Positions 35,277-44,672 of a stretch of 64,000 nucleotides of DNA are shown here, piece after piece. Below the pieces are notes generated by a model. It ran no database searches and had not been told where the DNA came from. It saw nothing but the letters and a program-made list of their open reading frames with translations. The DNA comes from UKL13-2 sp038206765. Its GTDB lineage: Bacteria > Pseudomonadota > Gammaproteobacteria > Burkholderiales > Usitatibacteraceae. The stretch's first letter is position 1. The number at the start of each line of letters is the position of its first letter. The translations under genes and the position numbers were made by a program. The stretch is taken from contig JBBRAM010000018.1 of NCBI GenBank assembly GCA_038206765.1, forward strand, positions 1-64,000, in the 5' to 3' direction.

Positions 35277-36432
35277 CCCAGCCGCACCTCGTGCCGAGTT
35301 GGATCTCTCGCTGTTCTGGAGCGTCGTGCTCCTGCTCTCAATCGGCTTAGTGATGGTCTACTCATCGTCGATTGCCATGGCCGAAGCCGAGAAAGTTTCT
35401 GGCTATCGCATGAATTATTTTTTAGTGCGCCACGCGATCTATTTGGTCATCGGTATTTTTGCGGGCTTCATCGTGTTTCAAATTCCAATGGCACTGTGGC
35501 AGCGTTTTGCGCCGTGGCTGTTTATTGGTGGCGGATTTCTGCTGGTGTTGGTATTAATTCCCGGCATCGGTCACGTGGTGAACGGTAGTCGACGTTGGAT
35601 TTCGCTGGGCTTTATGACCATGCAGCCGTCTGAACTGATGAAGCTCTTTACAGTCCTGTACGCAGCGGATTACACGGTCCGTAAAGCGGCCTTTATGCAT
35701 GACTTCAAAAAGGGCTTTTTACCGATGCTGGCGGTAATGGTGTTTACCGGCGCGATGTTGCTGCGACAACCTGATTTTGGCGCACTGGTCGTTGTGACGA
35801 CGATTGCGATGGCAATTTTATTTTTAGGTGGCCTTAACTGGCGCGTGTTTGCAGGCCTAGTGGTTTTGCTAGCGGTTTCTTTTGTGGCGCTAATTATCTC
35901 CTCACCGTATCGCCTGCAACGCATCGTTGGCTTTATGGATCCGTGGGCAGATGCATTTGGCAAAGGCTACCAACTTTCGCATTCACTCATCGCGTTCGGG
36001 CGCGGTGAATGGCTGGGTACAGGCTTGGGCGCGAGCGTGGAAAAATTATTTTATTTGCCTGAGGCGCATACCGATTTTCTTCTAGCGGTCGTTGCCGAAG
36101 AGTTGGGATTAGTTGGCGTTGCTATTGTGATTGGCCTGTTCGTTTTGTTGATTCACCGCGCCTTCGCCGTCGGGCGGGAAGCCATGATGCGTGAAAAATA
36201 TTTCGCAGCGTTAACCGCGCAGGGTATCGCAGTATGGATCACGGTGCAGGCTTTCATCAACATGGGCGTGAACATGGGCTTGTTGCCAACAAAAGGGTTA
36301 ACGCTTCCGTTCTTGTCGTACGGTGGGACGGGTATTTTGATGAACTGTGTGTCCGTCGCTATTTTGTTGCGCATCGATTTTGAAAATCGTGCTCAGACTT
36401 CAAAAGTAGGTTCAAAGGTGCGGCGATCATGA
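35266..36432 (+). CDS. ftsW: Septal peptidoglycan glycosyltransferase FtsW
   Basis: A SEDS-family membrane enzyme that polymerises lipid II at the septum with FtsI. About ten membrane segments are seen. LVMVYSSSIAMAE near the start, NGSRRWI, LRQPDFGALVV, GTGLGASVEKLFYLPEAHTDF (the catalytic Asp region) and the closing LPFLSYGGTG are diagnostic. It overlaps murD by 11 bases and murG by four. Confidence 0.97.
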   Translation: MLYSPAAPRAELDLSLFWSVVLLLSIGLVMVYSSSIAMAEAEKVSGYRMNYFLVRHAIYLVIGIFAGFIVFQIPMALWQRFAPWLFIGGGFLLVLVLIPGIGHVVNGSRRWISLGFMTMQPSELMKLFTVLYAADYTVRKAAFMHDFKKGFLPMLAVMVFTGAMLLRQPDFGALVVVTTIAMAILFLGGLNWRVFAGLVVLLAVSFVALIISSPYRLQRIVGFMDPWADAFGKGYQLSHSLIAFGRGEWLGTGLGASVEKLFYLPEAHTDFLLAVVAEELGLVGVAIVIGLFVLLIHRAFAVGREAMMREKYFAALTAQGIAVWITVQAFINMGVNMGLLPTKGLTLPFLSYGGTGILMNCVSVAILLRIDFENRAQTSKVGSKVRRS

Positions 36433-37547
36433 ATGCTATCGCGACCAAAACCGCCTTGATCATGGCCGCCGGAACGGGTGGACATATTTATCCCGGCTTA
36501 GCGATCGCCGAGGTATTGGTGGCGCGCGGCTGGAAGATTGTATGGATGGCAACGCCCGCAGGCATGGAGCATAAGCTGGTCGGTAAAGTTGGCTATCCGC
36601 TTGAGGTAGTGAACATGTCCGGTGTACGCAGCAAGGGTGCTGTCGCATGGCTTTTCATGCCGCTAAAATTGCTCCGTGCATTCTGGCAATCGCTGCAAAT
36701 TATTCGCCGCGTCAAGCCAAACGTCGTGATTTCGATGGGCGGCTACATCGCTTTTCCTGGTGGAATGATGGCCGTGCTGTTGGGCAAGCCGCTCGTGGTG
36801 CACGAGCCTGGCGCACATGCAGGTTTGACCAATCGCGTATTGGCATTAATTGCGGATCGGGTATTAGTCGGCTTTCCAAAAACATTTGGACAAGTACCAA
36901 AAAATGCAATTGCCAAAGTATTGCCAACACCGAAAAAAGTGGAATGGCTCGGCACGCCGGTGCGCGCCTCAATTGCCGAATTGGCCGCGCCTGAATTACG
37001 TTTTGCTAATCGCGTTGGCGCCATTCGTTTGTTGGTTGTCGGCGGTAGCTTGGGAGCAAAAACAATGAACGATTTGGTGGTGGCCGCGCTGGCAACATTG
37101 CCCGTATCGCAACGCCCAGAAGTGATTCATCAGGCCGGTGAAAAAAATGCGGAGGAATTGTTGGCAACCTATCGCGTTGCTAATGTAGATGCCAAGGTGC
37201 TGCCGTTCATCGACAACATGGACGAGATGTACAGCTGGTGCGATGTCATGTTGTGCCGATCTGGCGCGATCACCGTGGCCGAATTAGCCGCTGCGGGAGT
37301 CGCCAGCATCCTAGTGCCGCTACCTTATTTTGTTGCCGAGGAACAACTTGCAAACGCCCAATTTCTAGCTGAAGCCAGCGCCGGTGTTGTCGTAAATCAA
37401 CTTGAAGTGACACCAAAGGCTTTGGCGAAAATAATCACTGAATTCACACGTGAGCAATGTCAGAAAATGGCCGCGCAGGCGCGCGCATTGGGCAAGCCAG
37501 GCGCAACCGCCGCTTGTGCACAAGTTTGTATGGAAATAGCGAAATAA
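36429..37547 (+). CDS. murG: Lipid II synthase MurG
   Basis: Cytoplasmic-face GT-B glycosyltransferase that adds GlcNAc to lipid I, making lipid II. The N-terminal GTGGHIYPGLAIAE loop binds the lipid phosphate. VVISMGGYIAFPGG, HEPGAHAGLTNR, VVGGSLGAKTMN and CRSGAITVAELAAAG follow. The usual Gln or Asn near HEQNA is altered to HEPGA here. About 372 residues. It overlaps ftsW by four bases. Confidence 0.97.
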   Translation: MNAIATKTALIMAAGTGGHIYPGLAIAEVLVARGWKIVWMATPAGMEHKLVGKVGYPLEVVNMSGVRSKGAVAWLFMPLKLLRAFWQSLQIIRRVKPNVVISMGGYIAFPGGMMAVLLGKPLVVHEPGAHAGLTNRVLALIADRVLVGFPKTFGQVPKNAIAKVLPTPKKVEWLGTPVRASIAELAAPELRFANRVGAIRLLVVGGSLGAKTMNDLVVAALATLPVSQRPEVIHQAGEKNAEELLATYRVANVDAKVLPFIDNMDEMYSWCDVMLCRSGAITVAELAAAGVASILVPLPYFVAEEQLANAQFLAEASAGVVVNQLEVTPKALAKIITEFTREQCQKMAAQARALGKPGATAACAQVCMEIAK

Positions 37548-37559
37548 AGAAATAGAGAT

Positions 37560-39029
37560 ATGAAACATAAAGTCAAAAAGCTTCACTTTGTTGGCATTGG
37601 CGGCTCGGGTATGTCGGGCATTGCCGAGGTGTTGCTCAACCTTGGGTATCAGGTGTCGGGGTCAGATTTGACTGAGAACGCTGCTGCGAAACGACTCAAA
37701 AAGCTGGGTGCAAACGTCGTGATTGGGCATGCCGACAGCAATATTGCGGGCGCTGACGTGGTGGTGATTTCTAGCGCCGTTAAGGCGGCGAATCCAGAAG
37801 TGGTTGCGGCCAAAGCGGCCGGTGTTCCCGTTGTGCCAAGGGCCATGATGTTGGCCGAATTAATGCGCTTTAAGCAGGGTATTGCGATTGCCGGTACGCA
37901 TGGCAAAACGACCACCACCAGTTTGATTTCGCATGTCTTAGGTGTGGCAGGCCTGGACCCGACTTGCGTAATCGGTGGCCGCTTAAACTCCATTGGCACG
38001 AACGCACATTTGGGACAGGGCGAATATTTGGTAGCCGAAGCGGACGAATCGGATGCCTCATTTTTATACCTGCAACCGATCATGGCCGTCGTCACCAATA
38101 TCGACCAAGACCACATGGAAACCTACGAGCATGATTTTGCAAAATTAAAAAATGCATTCGTAGAATTTTTGGAGCATCTGCCGTTTTACGGTTTGGCGGT
38201 GCTGTGCGCGGATGATCCGAATGTGCGTGAAATTATGCCGCGTCTATCGAAGCCGATTCGCACCTATGGGTTGAGTGAGCACGCTGATTTACGTGCTGTC
38301 AATATCACGGCAGTCAACGCACAAATGCATTTCACTGCTATCTCCAAGCGTAATCACATCGGGGATAAACCGAATTTAGATGTCGTGCTTAATTTGCCGG
38401 GCCTCCACAATGTCGCGAACGCGCTTTCGGTGATTGCGATTGCGCGGGAGATTGGCGTGAGCGACGAGCACATCGCGCGGGGATTGGCTAGCTTCACGGG
38501 TGTCGGGCGACGCTTTCAGCGCTATGGCGAAATTGCTATCCCAGATTTCGAGCATGCGGGTGAGCACGAGGGTGGGCAAGTGAGTGGTCAAAAGAGGGGG
38601 CACTACACGTTGGTCGATGATTACGGCCATCACCCCGTTGAAATGGCCGCGACACTCGCGGCGGCGCGGGGTGCATTCCCCGAACGCCGCATCCTGCTTG
38701 CCTTTCAGCCGCATCGCTTCACGCGCACGCGCGATTTGTTTGAGGATTTTGTAAAGGTGTTGTCAACCGTTGATGAGTTAGTGTTGGCCGATGTTTACCC
38801 CGCCGGTGAAGCGCCGATTGTCGCCGCCGATGGTCGCGCCTTGGCACGTGCCGTTCGCTTAGCGGGAAAAGTAGAGCCGCTATTTGTGAGCACCGCCGAT
38901 GAAATTGCAGAAGCCGTCGAGAGCCGCGTGCGCGATGGCGATGTGGTGATTACGATGGGCGCCGGTTCAGTTAGTGGTGTAGCACCGCGCTTGGCAGGCG
39001 GCGTGTCATCGACGGGAACGGCGGAATGA
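37560..39029 (+). CDS. murC: UDP-N-acetylmuramate L-alanine ligase MurC
   Basis: Adds L-Ala to UDP-MurNAc, the first stem-peptide ligase. FVGIGGSGMSGIAEVL, AGTHGKTTTTSLISHV, EADESDASFL, LPGLHNVANALS and DDYGHHPVEMAATL are typical. An insert of about 20 residues (EHAGEHEGGQVSGQKRGHY region, about 330-350) lies just before the DDYGHHP motif, where many relatives are shorter. The end overlaps murB by four bases. Confidence 0.97.
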   Translation: MKHKVKKLHFVGIGGSGMSGIAEVLLNLGYQVSGSDLTENAAAKRLKKLGANVVIGHADSNIAGADVVVISSAVKAANPEVVAAKAAGVPVVPRAMMLAELMRFKQGIAIAGTHGKTTTTSLISHVLGVAGLDPTCVIGGRLNSIGTNAHLGQGEYLVAEADESDASFLYLQPIMAVVTNIDQDHMETYEHDFAKLKNAFVEFLEHLPFYGLAVLCADDPNVREIMPRLSKPIRTYGLSEHADLRAVNITAVNAQMHFTAISKRNHIGDKPNLDVVLNLPGLHNVANALSVIAIAREIGVSDEHIARGLASFTGVGRRFQRYGEIAIPDFEHAGEHEGGQVSGQKRGHYTLVDDYGHHPVEMAATLAAARGAFPERRILLAFQPHRFTRTRDLFEDFVKVLSTVDELVLADVYPAGEAPIVAADGRALARAVRLAGKVEPLFVSTADEIAEAVESRVRDGDVVITMGAGSVSGVAPRLAGGVSSTGTAE

Positions 39030-39970
39030 ACATGGCCGAATCCTTAAACATAAAGACCACATTGCGCGGTGAACTCAAAAACCATGAGCCGATGTCAAAG
39101 CACGTCTCGTGGCGCGCTGGGGGCGATGCAAAGCAATTTTACAGGCCTGCGGATCTCGCTGATTTGCAAGCCTTCTTGCCGACATTGCCCGCTAGCGAAC
39201 CCATTCTGTTTGTGGGTCTCGGGAGTAATTTACTGGTGCGTGATGGCGGCTTTGAGGGTACGGTTATTCTGGTTACGCCAACATTGTCGGGCATTTCGCT
39301 CGCGGTAGATGAAGCTTCGAACGAGGCCACAATTGTTACGGCGGGAGCGGGTGTTGCATCACCCCATGTTGCAAAATTTGCCGCCAAGAATCATCTCGCC
39401 GCTGCTGAATGGTTAGCTGGTGTGCCGGGCACTGTCGGTGGTGCGTTGGCAATGAATGCCGGCTGCTATGGAACAGAGACTTGGGATCAAGTGGTTAGCT
39501 GCGTAACAGTTGACCGCGTGGGTGCGCTGCGCACGCGCACAAAAGCTGATTTCGATATTGGCTACCGGCATGTTGCGGCTCTTTGTCCCGGTGATGAATG
39601 GTTTGTCTCGGCACGTTTCAAATTTGTACTGGGCGATGCGGCGACCGCGCAAGCGCGCATCAAAGAATTGTTGGCCAAACGCATGGCTTCGCAACCTCTT
39701 GATAAGCCAAATGCGGGTTCGACATTTCGCAATCCGCCAAATGATTATGCGGCTCGCCTGATCGAGTCCAGTGGACTTAAAGGCCACACAATCGGAGGCG
39801 CACAGGTTTCAACCAAGCACGCGAATTTTATTATCAATTTAGGCCACGCAACGGCTGCGGATGTTGAATCAATGATCGCGCATATGAAAGCAACTGTTCT
39901 CGCGCAGACGGGCGTTGCGTTGGTGCGGGAAGTAAAAATTATTGGAAATCGTTTGGAAAAAACTGTATGA
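39026..39970 (+). CDS. murB: UDP-N-acetylenolpyruvoylglucosamine reductase MurB
   Basis: FAD and NADPH-dependent reductase that completes UDP-MurNAc. SWRAGGDAKQFYRP at the start, VGLGSNLLVRDGG, GVPGTVGGALAMNAGCYG (FAD pocket), DIGYRH and GSTFRNPPNDYAARLIE with the catalytic Ser are present. Length and layout fit the type I form (314 residues). It overlaps murC and ddl by four bases each. Confidence 0.97.
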   Translation: MNMAESLNIKTTLRGELKNHEPMSKHVSWRAGGDAKQFYRPADLADLQAFLPTLPASEPILFVGLGSNLLVRDGGFEGTVILVTPTLSGISLAVDEASNEATIVTAGAGVASPHVAKFAAKNHLAAAEWLAGVPGTVGGALAMNAGCYGTETWDQVVSCVTVDRVGALRTRTKADFDIGYRHVAALCPGDEWFVSARFKFVLGDAATAQARIKELLAKRMASQPLDKPNAGSTFRNPPNDYAARLIESSGLKGHTIGGAQVSTKHANFIINLGHATAADVESMIAHMKATVLAQTGVALVREVKIIGNRLEKTV

Positions 39971-40893
39971 ACATCGACGTTAAAAAACTAGGCAGGGTCG
40001 CGGTGTTGATGGGCGGTTCTTCTGCCGAGCGCGAAATTTCGCTGCTTTCCGGTAACGGCGTATTGGCCGCGCTGCGCGAAAAAGGCGTTGATGCGTACGC
40101 GTTTGATCCAGCCTTTAATTCGCTATTCGATTTGCCACGCGAAAAATTTGATCGTGTCTTTATTGCGCTGCATGGCCGCTTTGGCGAAGACGGTACGGTG
40201 CAGGGTGTGCTTGAAACACTCAAGATTCCTTACACCGGCTCAGGTGTGATGGCGAGCGCGATTGCGATGGATAAATGGCGCACCAAATTAATTTGGCAAG
40301 CAGCAGGTATTCCCACGCCGCGTTACCACCTGGTGGATAAAACCTCTAACTGGGTCGAGGTGATGAATGACTTGAAACTGCCGCTCATTGTCAAACCTGC
40401 CCGAGAAGGCTCCAGCATTGGCATTACAAAAGTGCAAACTGCTGCCGATCTTCCATACGCGTTTGAGTTGGCCTACAAACTTGATCCCCTCGTATTAGCA
40501 GAAGAATTCATTGCCGGCCAGGAGTTAACCGCATCGGTGGTGAACAATGAAGTGCTGTCCCTCATTCGCATCGAAGCACCGGAAGGCAAGTATGACTATG
40601 CGAATAAATATTTTGAAGATGTCGTGAAGTACCACTGCCCGTCCGGAATTCGTCCGGAGATTGAAGCCGCGATTCGTGCCGATACCTTGAAGGCATTTCG
40701 TGTGCTCGGTTGCGACGGATGGGGACGGGCCGACGTAATGTTGCAGGCCGATGGCAGATACGCTTTTTTAGAAATGAACACCGCGCCCGGTATGACCAGC
40801 CATTCGCTCGTGCCTATGGCTGGTCGCGCGGCGGGGCTAAGTTATGCCGATTTATGTGTGCAAATTTTATCTGCTGCATCGTTAAAAAATTAA
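39967..40893 (+). CDS. ddl: D-alanine-D-alanine ligase
   Basis: ATP-grasp enzyme that makes the D-Ala-D-Ala dipeptide used by MurF. VLMGGSSAEREISLLSGNGV, ALHGRFGEDGTVQG, LIVKPAREGSSIGI, LAEEFIAGQELTASV and FLEMNTAPGMTSHSLVP are the family blocks. At 308 residues it is the DdlB length found in dcw clusters. Confidence 0.97.
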   Translation: MNIDVKKLGRVAVLMGGSSAEREISLLSGNGVLAALREKGVDAYAFDPAFNSLFDLPREKFDRVFIALHGRFGEDGTVQGVLETLKIPYTGSGVMASAIAMDKWRTKLIWQAAGIPTPRYHLVDKTSNWVEVMNDLKLPLIVKPAREGSSIGITKVQTAADLPYAFELAYKLDPLVLAEEFIAGQELTASVVNNEVLSLIRIEAPEGKYDYANKYFEDVVKYHCPSGIRPEIEAAIRADTLKAFRVLGCDGWGRADVMLQADGRYAFLEMNTAPGMTSHSLVPMAGRAAGLSYADLCVQILSAASLKN

Positions 40894-40926
40894 TGAACTA
40901 ACCCGCCGAAAAAATTAAAGCCCAAT

Positions 40927-41985
40927 ATGGCAACCGCCAAAAATTCCGATCAGCTGGCAACTCCATTCTTCCGCAGACGCATCGTCGTCATCGGCGTGAG
41001 CGCGTGCGCGATGCTGGCGGCAGCGGCGGGTGTGTGGCTAATTTGGCGTGCATTACCCGAGGTGCCGGTGCGCGAGGTAGTTTTTGTCAATGCTTCGTTG
41101 GTTGCAAATCTTGAACCCACGGCACCCAATGCACCCACTAAACCGACCGGGTCTATGGTCACTGCGCCAATCGCACCATTCGTACATTTGAAAACAGAAG
41201 AGCTCAATCGTGTTGCAGCAGCGGTTGGGATTGCAAAGCTGAATGCATTGCGAGCCGATTTAAATGAAATCAAAGTCGCAGTCGAGCAGCTCGAATGGGT
41301 ACGGCGCGCCGATGTGCGCCGTCGCTTACCGGACAAAATTGAAGTGCGGATCGAGGAGCATGTGCCCTTCGGTATCTGGCACGAACTAGATAGCGTTCAA
41401 CCTACGGCAGCTTCACTTGTGTCTCTTGCCAATGCCGCTGCTGAACCAAAATCACTGGCTAGTGAATCCAATACTGAAGATAAAGGCGCCGTTAACGGGA
41501 TGCTCATCAATAGCTTCGGTGAAGTTTTCAAGGCAAGTTTGCCCAATACCGAATTCGCCGCACTGCCGATCCTAGGTGGGCCACCGGCGGCCTCAAAAGA
41601 CGTAATCGTTACCTTCGATCAATTTAGAAAACAATTAGTCAGCATTGAGCGGACGCCGCGGGAATTGCAACTATCGGTGCGTCGCGCGTGGACGGTCAAG
41701 CTTGATAACGGCGTAGCGCTGGAGCTCGGACGCAACGAAGCCTCGCAGCGACTTCAACGATTTATCCAAGCGCAGTCGCAAATTGTCGAACTCAAGGCAG
41801 CCAATATCCATGTCGACCTGCGTTATGCATCGGGGCTCGCACTACGAAATCTATCGAGGGTTGCAAATTTCAAAACCATCGGCGCGCCCGAAAAGCTAGT
41901 TTCATCAAAAAGTTCTTCTGCAAAAAACAAAGTTTCTGCGAAGCCCGCTGCAAAGAAAAATGCAAAGAAGGTAAAAACCGTATGA
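40927..41985 (+). CDS. ftsQ: Cell division protein FtsQ
   Basis: A bitopic divisome scaffold that binds FtsL and FtsB. A cytoplasmic head, a membrane segment at about 22-45, then a POTRA domain (conserved WVRRADVRRRLPDKIEVRIEEH) and the FtsQ domain are present. At 352 residues it is longer than usual: about 40 residues of Ala/Pro/Thr-rich insert lie before the POTRA domain, another insert follows it, and the C-terminus is a 28-residue Lys/Ser/Ala tail. Confidence 0.93.
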   Translation: MATAKNSDQLATPFFRRRIVVIGVSACAMLAAAAGVWLIWRALPEVPVREVVFVNASLVANLEPTAPNAPTKPTGSMVTAPIAPFVHLKTEELNRVAAAVGIAKLNALRADLNEIKVAVEQLEWVRRADVRRRLPDKIEVRIEEHVPFGIWHELDSVQPTAASLVSLANAAAEPKSLASESNTEDKGAVNGMLINSFGEVFKASLPNTEFAALPILGGPPAASKDVIVTFDQFRKQLVSIERTPRELQLSVRRAWTVKLDNGVALELGRNEASQRLQRFIQAQSQIVELKAANIHVDLRYASGLALRNLSRVANFKTIGAPEKLVSSKSSSAKNKVSAKPAAKKNAKKVKTV

Positions 41986-42009
41986 ACCAAATTTTAATTG
42001 GGGCTCGCC

Positions 42010-43248
42010 ATGAATAAACCGCGTGAAACCAAAAATTTACTGGTCGCGCTTGATATTGGCACCTCCAAAATTATCGCGATCGTTGCCGAAATAAACGACG
42101 AGGGCGGTATCGAGGTGCTGGGTCTCGGGCAACACCCGTCGAAGGGGCTAAAAAAAGGTGTGGTTGTCAATATTGAATCCACGGTCCACGGTATTCAGCG
42201 GGCGCTCGAAGAAGCAGAGCTTATGGCTGACTGCAAAATTCGCGATGTGCTGACCGGCATCGCAGGCTCGCACATCAAGAGCTTCAATTCGCACGGCATG
42301 GTGGCAATTAAGGATAAAGAAGTCTCGCAATTTGACGTCGATCGAGTGATCGAAACCGCGCGTGCGGTAAACATCCCGATGGATCAACAAATCCTTCATA
42401 TCCTTACGCAAGAATTCATTATCGACGGCCAAGAAGATGTGCGCGAACCGGTCGGCATGAGTGGTGTTCGCTTGGAAGTCAAAGTTCATATCGTCACGGG
42501 TGCCGTCAGCGCCGCGCAAAACATCATGAAATGCGTGCGACGCTGCGGGCTGGAAGTGCGTGATCTCGTTTTGCAACCGCTTGCCTCAGCCATTGCTGTA
42601 TTAAGCCAGGACGAAAAAGATTTGGGTGTATGTTTGGTTGATATTGGTGGCGGCACGACCGATATTGCAGTCTTTACCGGTGGCTCAATTCGCCACACGG
42701 CGGTGATTCCGATTGCGGGCGATCAAATCACGAACGATATCGCGATGGCGCTGCGGACGCCCACTAAAGATGCCGAGGATATTAAGATCGCGCACGGCTG
42801 CGCATTGCGGCAAATGGCAAGCGTGAACGATGTGATTGAAGTGCCCGGTGTGGGCGAACGTGAGCCGCGCCAGTTGTCGCGCCAGACCCTTGCTGAGGTG
42901 ATTGAGCCGCGCGTGGAAGAGCTGTATTCACTGATTCAGCGTGAGCTTCGTGCGAGTGGCTTTGAGGAATTACTCTCGTCAGGAATTGTACTCACTGGTG
43001 GTAGCGCAGCTATGCAAGGCATGGTTGAGTTGGGTGAAGAGGTGTTCCACATGCCGGTGCGACTAGGCGTCCCAAACTATAACGGTGGGTTGTCGGAGGT
43101 GGTGCGCAATCCGCGTTTTTCTACCGTTGTTGGTTTGTTGCTTTCAGGATTAGAGCAGAAAAAACGTGACGAGCATGTGCGGTTGCACTCGGCTAATTTT
43201 AAGAGCGTATTTGAGCGCATGGCTTCATGGTTTAAAGGAAATTTCTAA
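42010..43248 (+). CDS. ftsA: Cell division protein FtsA
   Basis: Actin-like ATPase that tethers FtsZ filaments to the membrane. LVALDIGTSKIIAIVAE (phosphate 1), the 1C domain with HILTQEFIIDGQEDVREPVGMSG, VDIGGGTTDIAVFTGG (phosphate 2) and LTGGSAAMQG (adenosine site) are present. The C-terminus SVFERMASWFKGNF is the amphipathic membrane-targeting helix. ATG 42010 is preferred over a TTG four codons upstream. At 412 residues it is normal. Confidence 0.97.
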   Translation: MNKPRETKNLLVALDIGTSKIIAIVAEINDEGGIEVLGLGQHPSKGLKKGVVVNIESTVHGIQRALEEAELMADCKIRDVLTGIAGSHIKSFNSHGMVAIKDKEVSQFDVDRVIETARAVNIPMDQQILHILTQEFIIDGQEDVREPVGMSGVRLEVKVHIVTGAVSAAQNIMKCVRRCGLEVRDLVLQPLASAIAVLSQDEKDLGVCLVDIGGGTTDIAVFTGGSIRHTAVIPIAGDQITNDIAMALRTPTKDAEDIKIAHGCALRQMASVNDVIEVPGVGEREPRQLSRQTLAEVIEPRVEELYSLIQRELRASGFEELLSSGIVLTGGSAAMQGMVELGEEVFHMPVRLGVPNYNGGLSEVVRNPRFSTVVGLLLSGLEQKKRDEHVRLHSANFKSVFERMASWFKGNF

Positions 43249-43347
43249 TAAAAGCGCGTGATTTTTTGTTTAACGAGAAATGAAATTTTTAATTTGAGTT
43301 GTTTTTATGAGTTGTACCTTGTTCCACAACAGCAGAGGAGAATCAAA

Positions 43348-44532
43348 ATGATCGAAGTTATTGATGCAGAACAGCCGGAAGCCGTTATTAAGGTAATCGG
43401 TATTGGTGGTTGCGGCGGCAACGCCGTTGACCACATGATCGGATACGGCGTATCCGGTGTTGAATTTATTTGCGCCAATACTGATGCACAGGCGCTCAAA
43501 CGCAATCAGGCGAAAACGGTGATGCAGCTTGGCGGCACCACTACACGCGGCTTGGGTGCAGGAGCGAACCCCGATGTCGGGCGCCAAGCAGCGATTGAAG
43601 ATCGCGAACGCATTGCCGAAATGATTCAGGGTGCGGATATGCTCTTTATCACCGCTGGTATGGGCGGCGGCACCGGCACGGGTGCGGCACCGATCGTGGC
43701 CGAAATCGCCCGCGAAATGGGCGTATTGACGGTTGCGGTAGTGACAAAGCCATTCGCGTTTGAAGGCAAACGCATGAAGGCAGCGAACGCCGGTATTGAA
43801 GCGCTCAAGCAACACGTCGATTCGCTCATCATCATCCCAAATGATCGGTTGATGGAAGTATTGGGTGAAGACGCAACCTTTGAGGACGGTTTCAAAGCTG
43901 CCAACGATGTGTTGCATGGCGCGGTGGCGGGTATTGCTGAAATCATTAATTGCCCCGGTATCGTGAACGTCGATTTTGCCGACGTACGTACCGTCATGAG
44001 CGAGAACGGTGTCGCGATGATGGGCTCAGCGATGGCATCAGGTGCGGATCGTGCGCAAGTCGCCGCGGAACGTGCAGCCGCATCCCCATTGCTTGAAGAT
44101 GTGAACCTCACCGGCGCACGCGGTGTGTTGGTCAACATCACGGCAAACAAATCGTTGAAGCTCAAGGAAGTGCATGAAGTCATGAACACCATCCGCAGCT
44201 TCACAGCTGAAGACGCCACCGTGATTTTCGGCAGTGTTTTTGATGAGGATATGGGTGACCAATTGCGCGTGACGATCGTGGCCACTGGCTTGGGCGGTAG
44301 CATCGCCAAGAAGCAGCCGCAAATGGTTTATTCGGCACCAGTGATGCAACGTACGGGCACAGATGATGCCGTAGGTGCTGTAATGTCCTCACCGGCTGGC
44401 GCCATCAACTACGCGGATCTCGACACCCCAGCCGTAACTCGCCGGCGCCGTGATGCGACAGTTTCGGCTATGCAGCAATCCGGCGTTGAGATGTACGACA
44501 TCCCGGCGTTTTTGCGAAAACAAGCAGACTAA
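43348..44532 (+). CDS. ftsZ: Cell division GTPase FtsZ
   Basis: Tubulin-like GTPase forming the division ring. VIGIGGCGGNAVDHMI, the GTP loop AGMGGGTGTGAAPIVAEIARE, and the T7 loop region VNVDFADVRTVM with its catalytic Asp are present. The C-terminal peptide DIPAFLRKQAD, which binds FtsA and other partners, is intact. ATG 43348 is set by AGAGGAGAAT just upstream; an earlier start would add 30 unlikely residues. 394 residues. Confidence 0.98.
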   Translation: MIEVIDAEQPEAVIKVIGIGGCGGNAVDHMIGYGVSGVEFICANTDAQALKRNQAKTVMQLGGTTTRGLGAGANPDVGRQAAIEDRERIAEMIQGADMLFITAGMGGGTGTGAAPIVAEIAREMGVLTVAVVTKPFAFEGKRMKAANAGIEALKQHVDSLIIIPNDRLMEVLGEDATFEDGFKAANDVLHGAVAGIAEIINCPGIVNVDFADVRTVMSENGVAMMGSAMASGADRAQVAAERAAASPLLEDVNLTGARGVLVNITANKSLKLKEVHEVMNTIRSFTAEDATVIFGSVFDEDMGDQLRVTIVATGLGGSIAKKQPQMVYSAPVMQRTGTDDAVGAVMSSPAGAINYADLDTPAVTRRRRDATVSAMQQSGVEMYDIPAFLRKQAD

Positions 44533-44554
44533 AAAAATTAGCCTGTAGCGCCAG

Positions 44555-44591
44555 ATTCAGCCCGCGCGAACCTCTGCCGTGCGGGCTGGAT
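44555..44591 (+). terminator. Probable terminator after ftsZ
   Basis: ATTCAGCCCGC (44555-44565) pairs with GCGGGCTGGAT (44581-44591) over 11 positions including one G-U, around a 15-base loop. The following TGCTGTCTTT is only moderately T-rich, so termination may be partial. It lies 23 bases after the ftsZ stop. Confidence 0.55.
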
Positions 44592-44672
44592 TGCTGTCTT
44601 TGGAATTTACATTACCCAATATATTTCCGAGTAACCCCGAAGTCCGCGAAACGGTGGAAAGTGAGACGCGAC

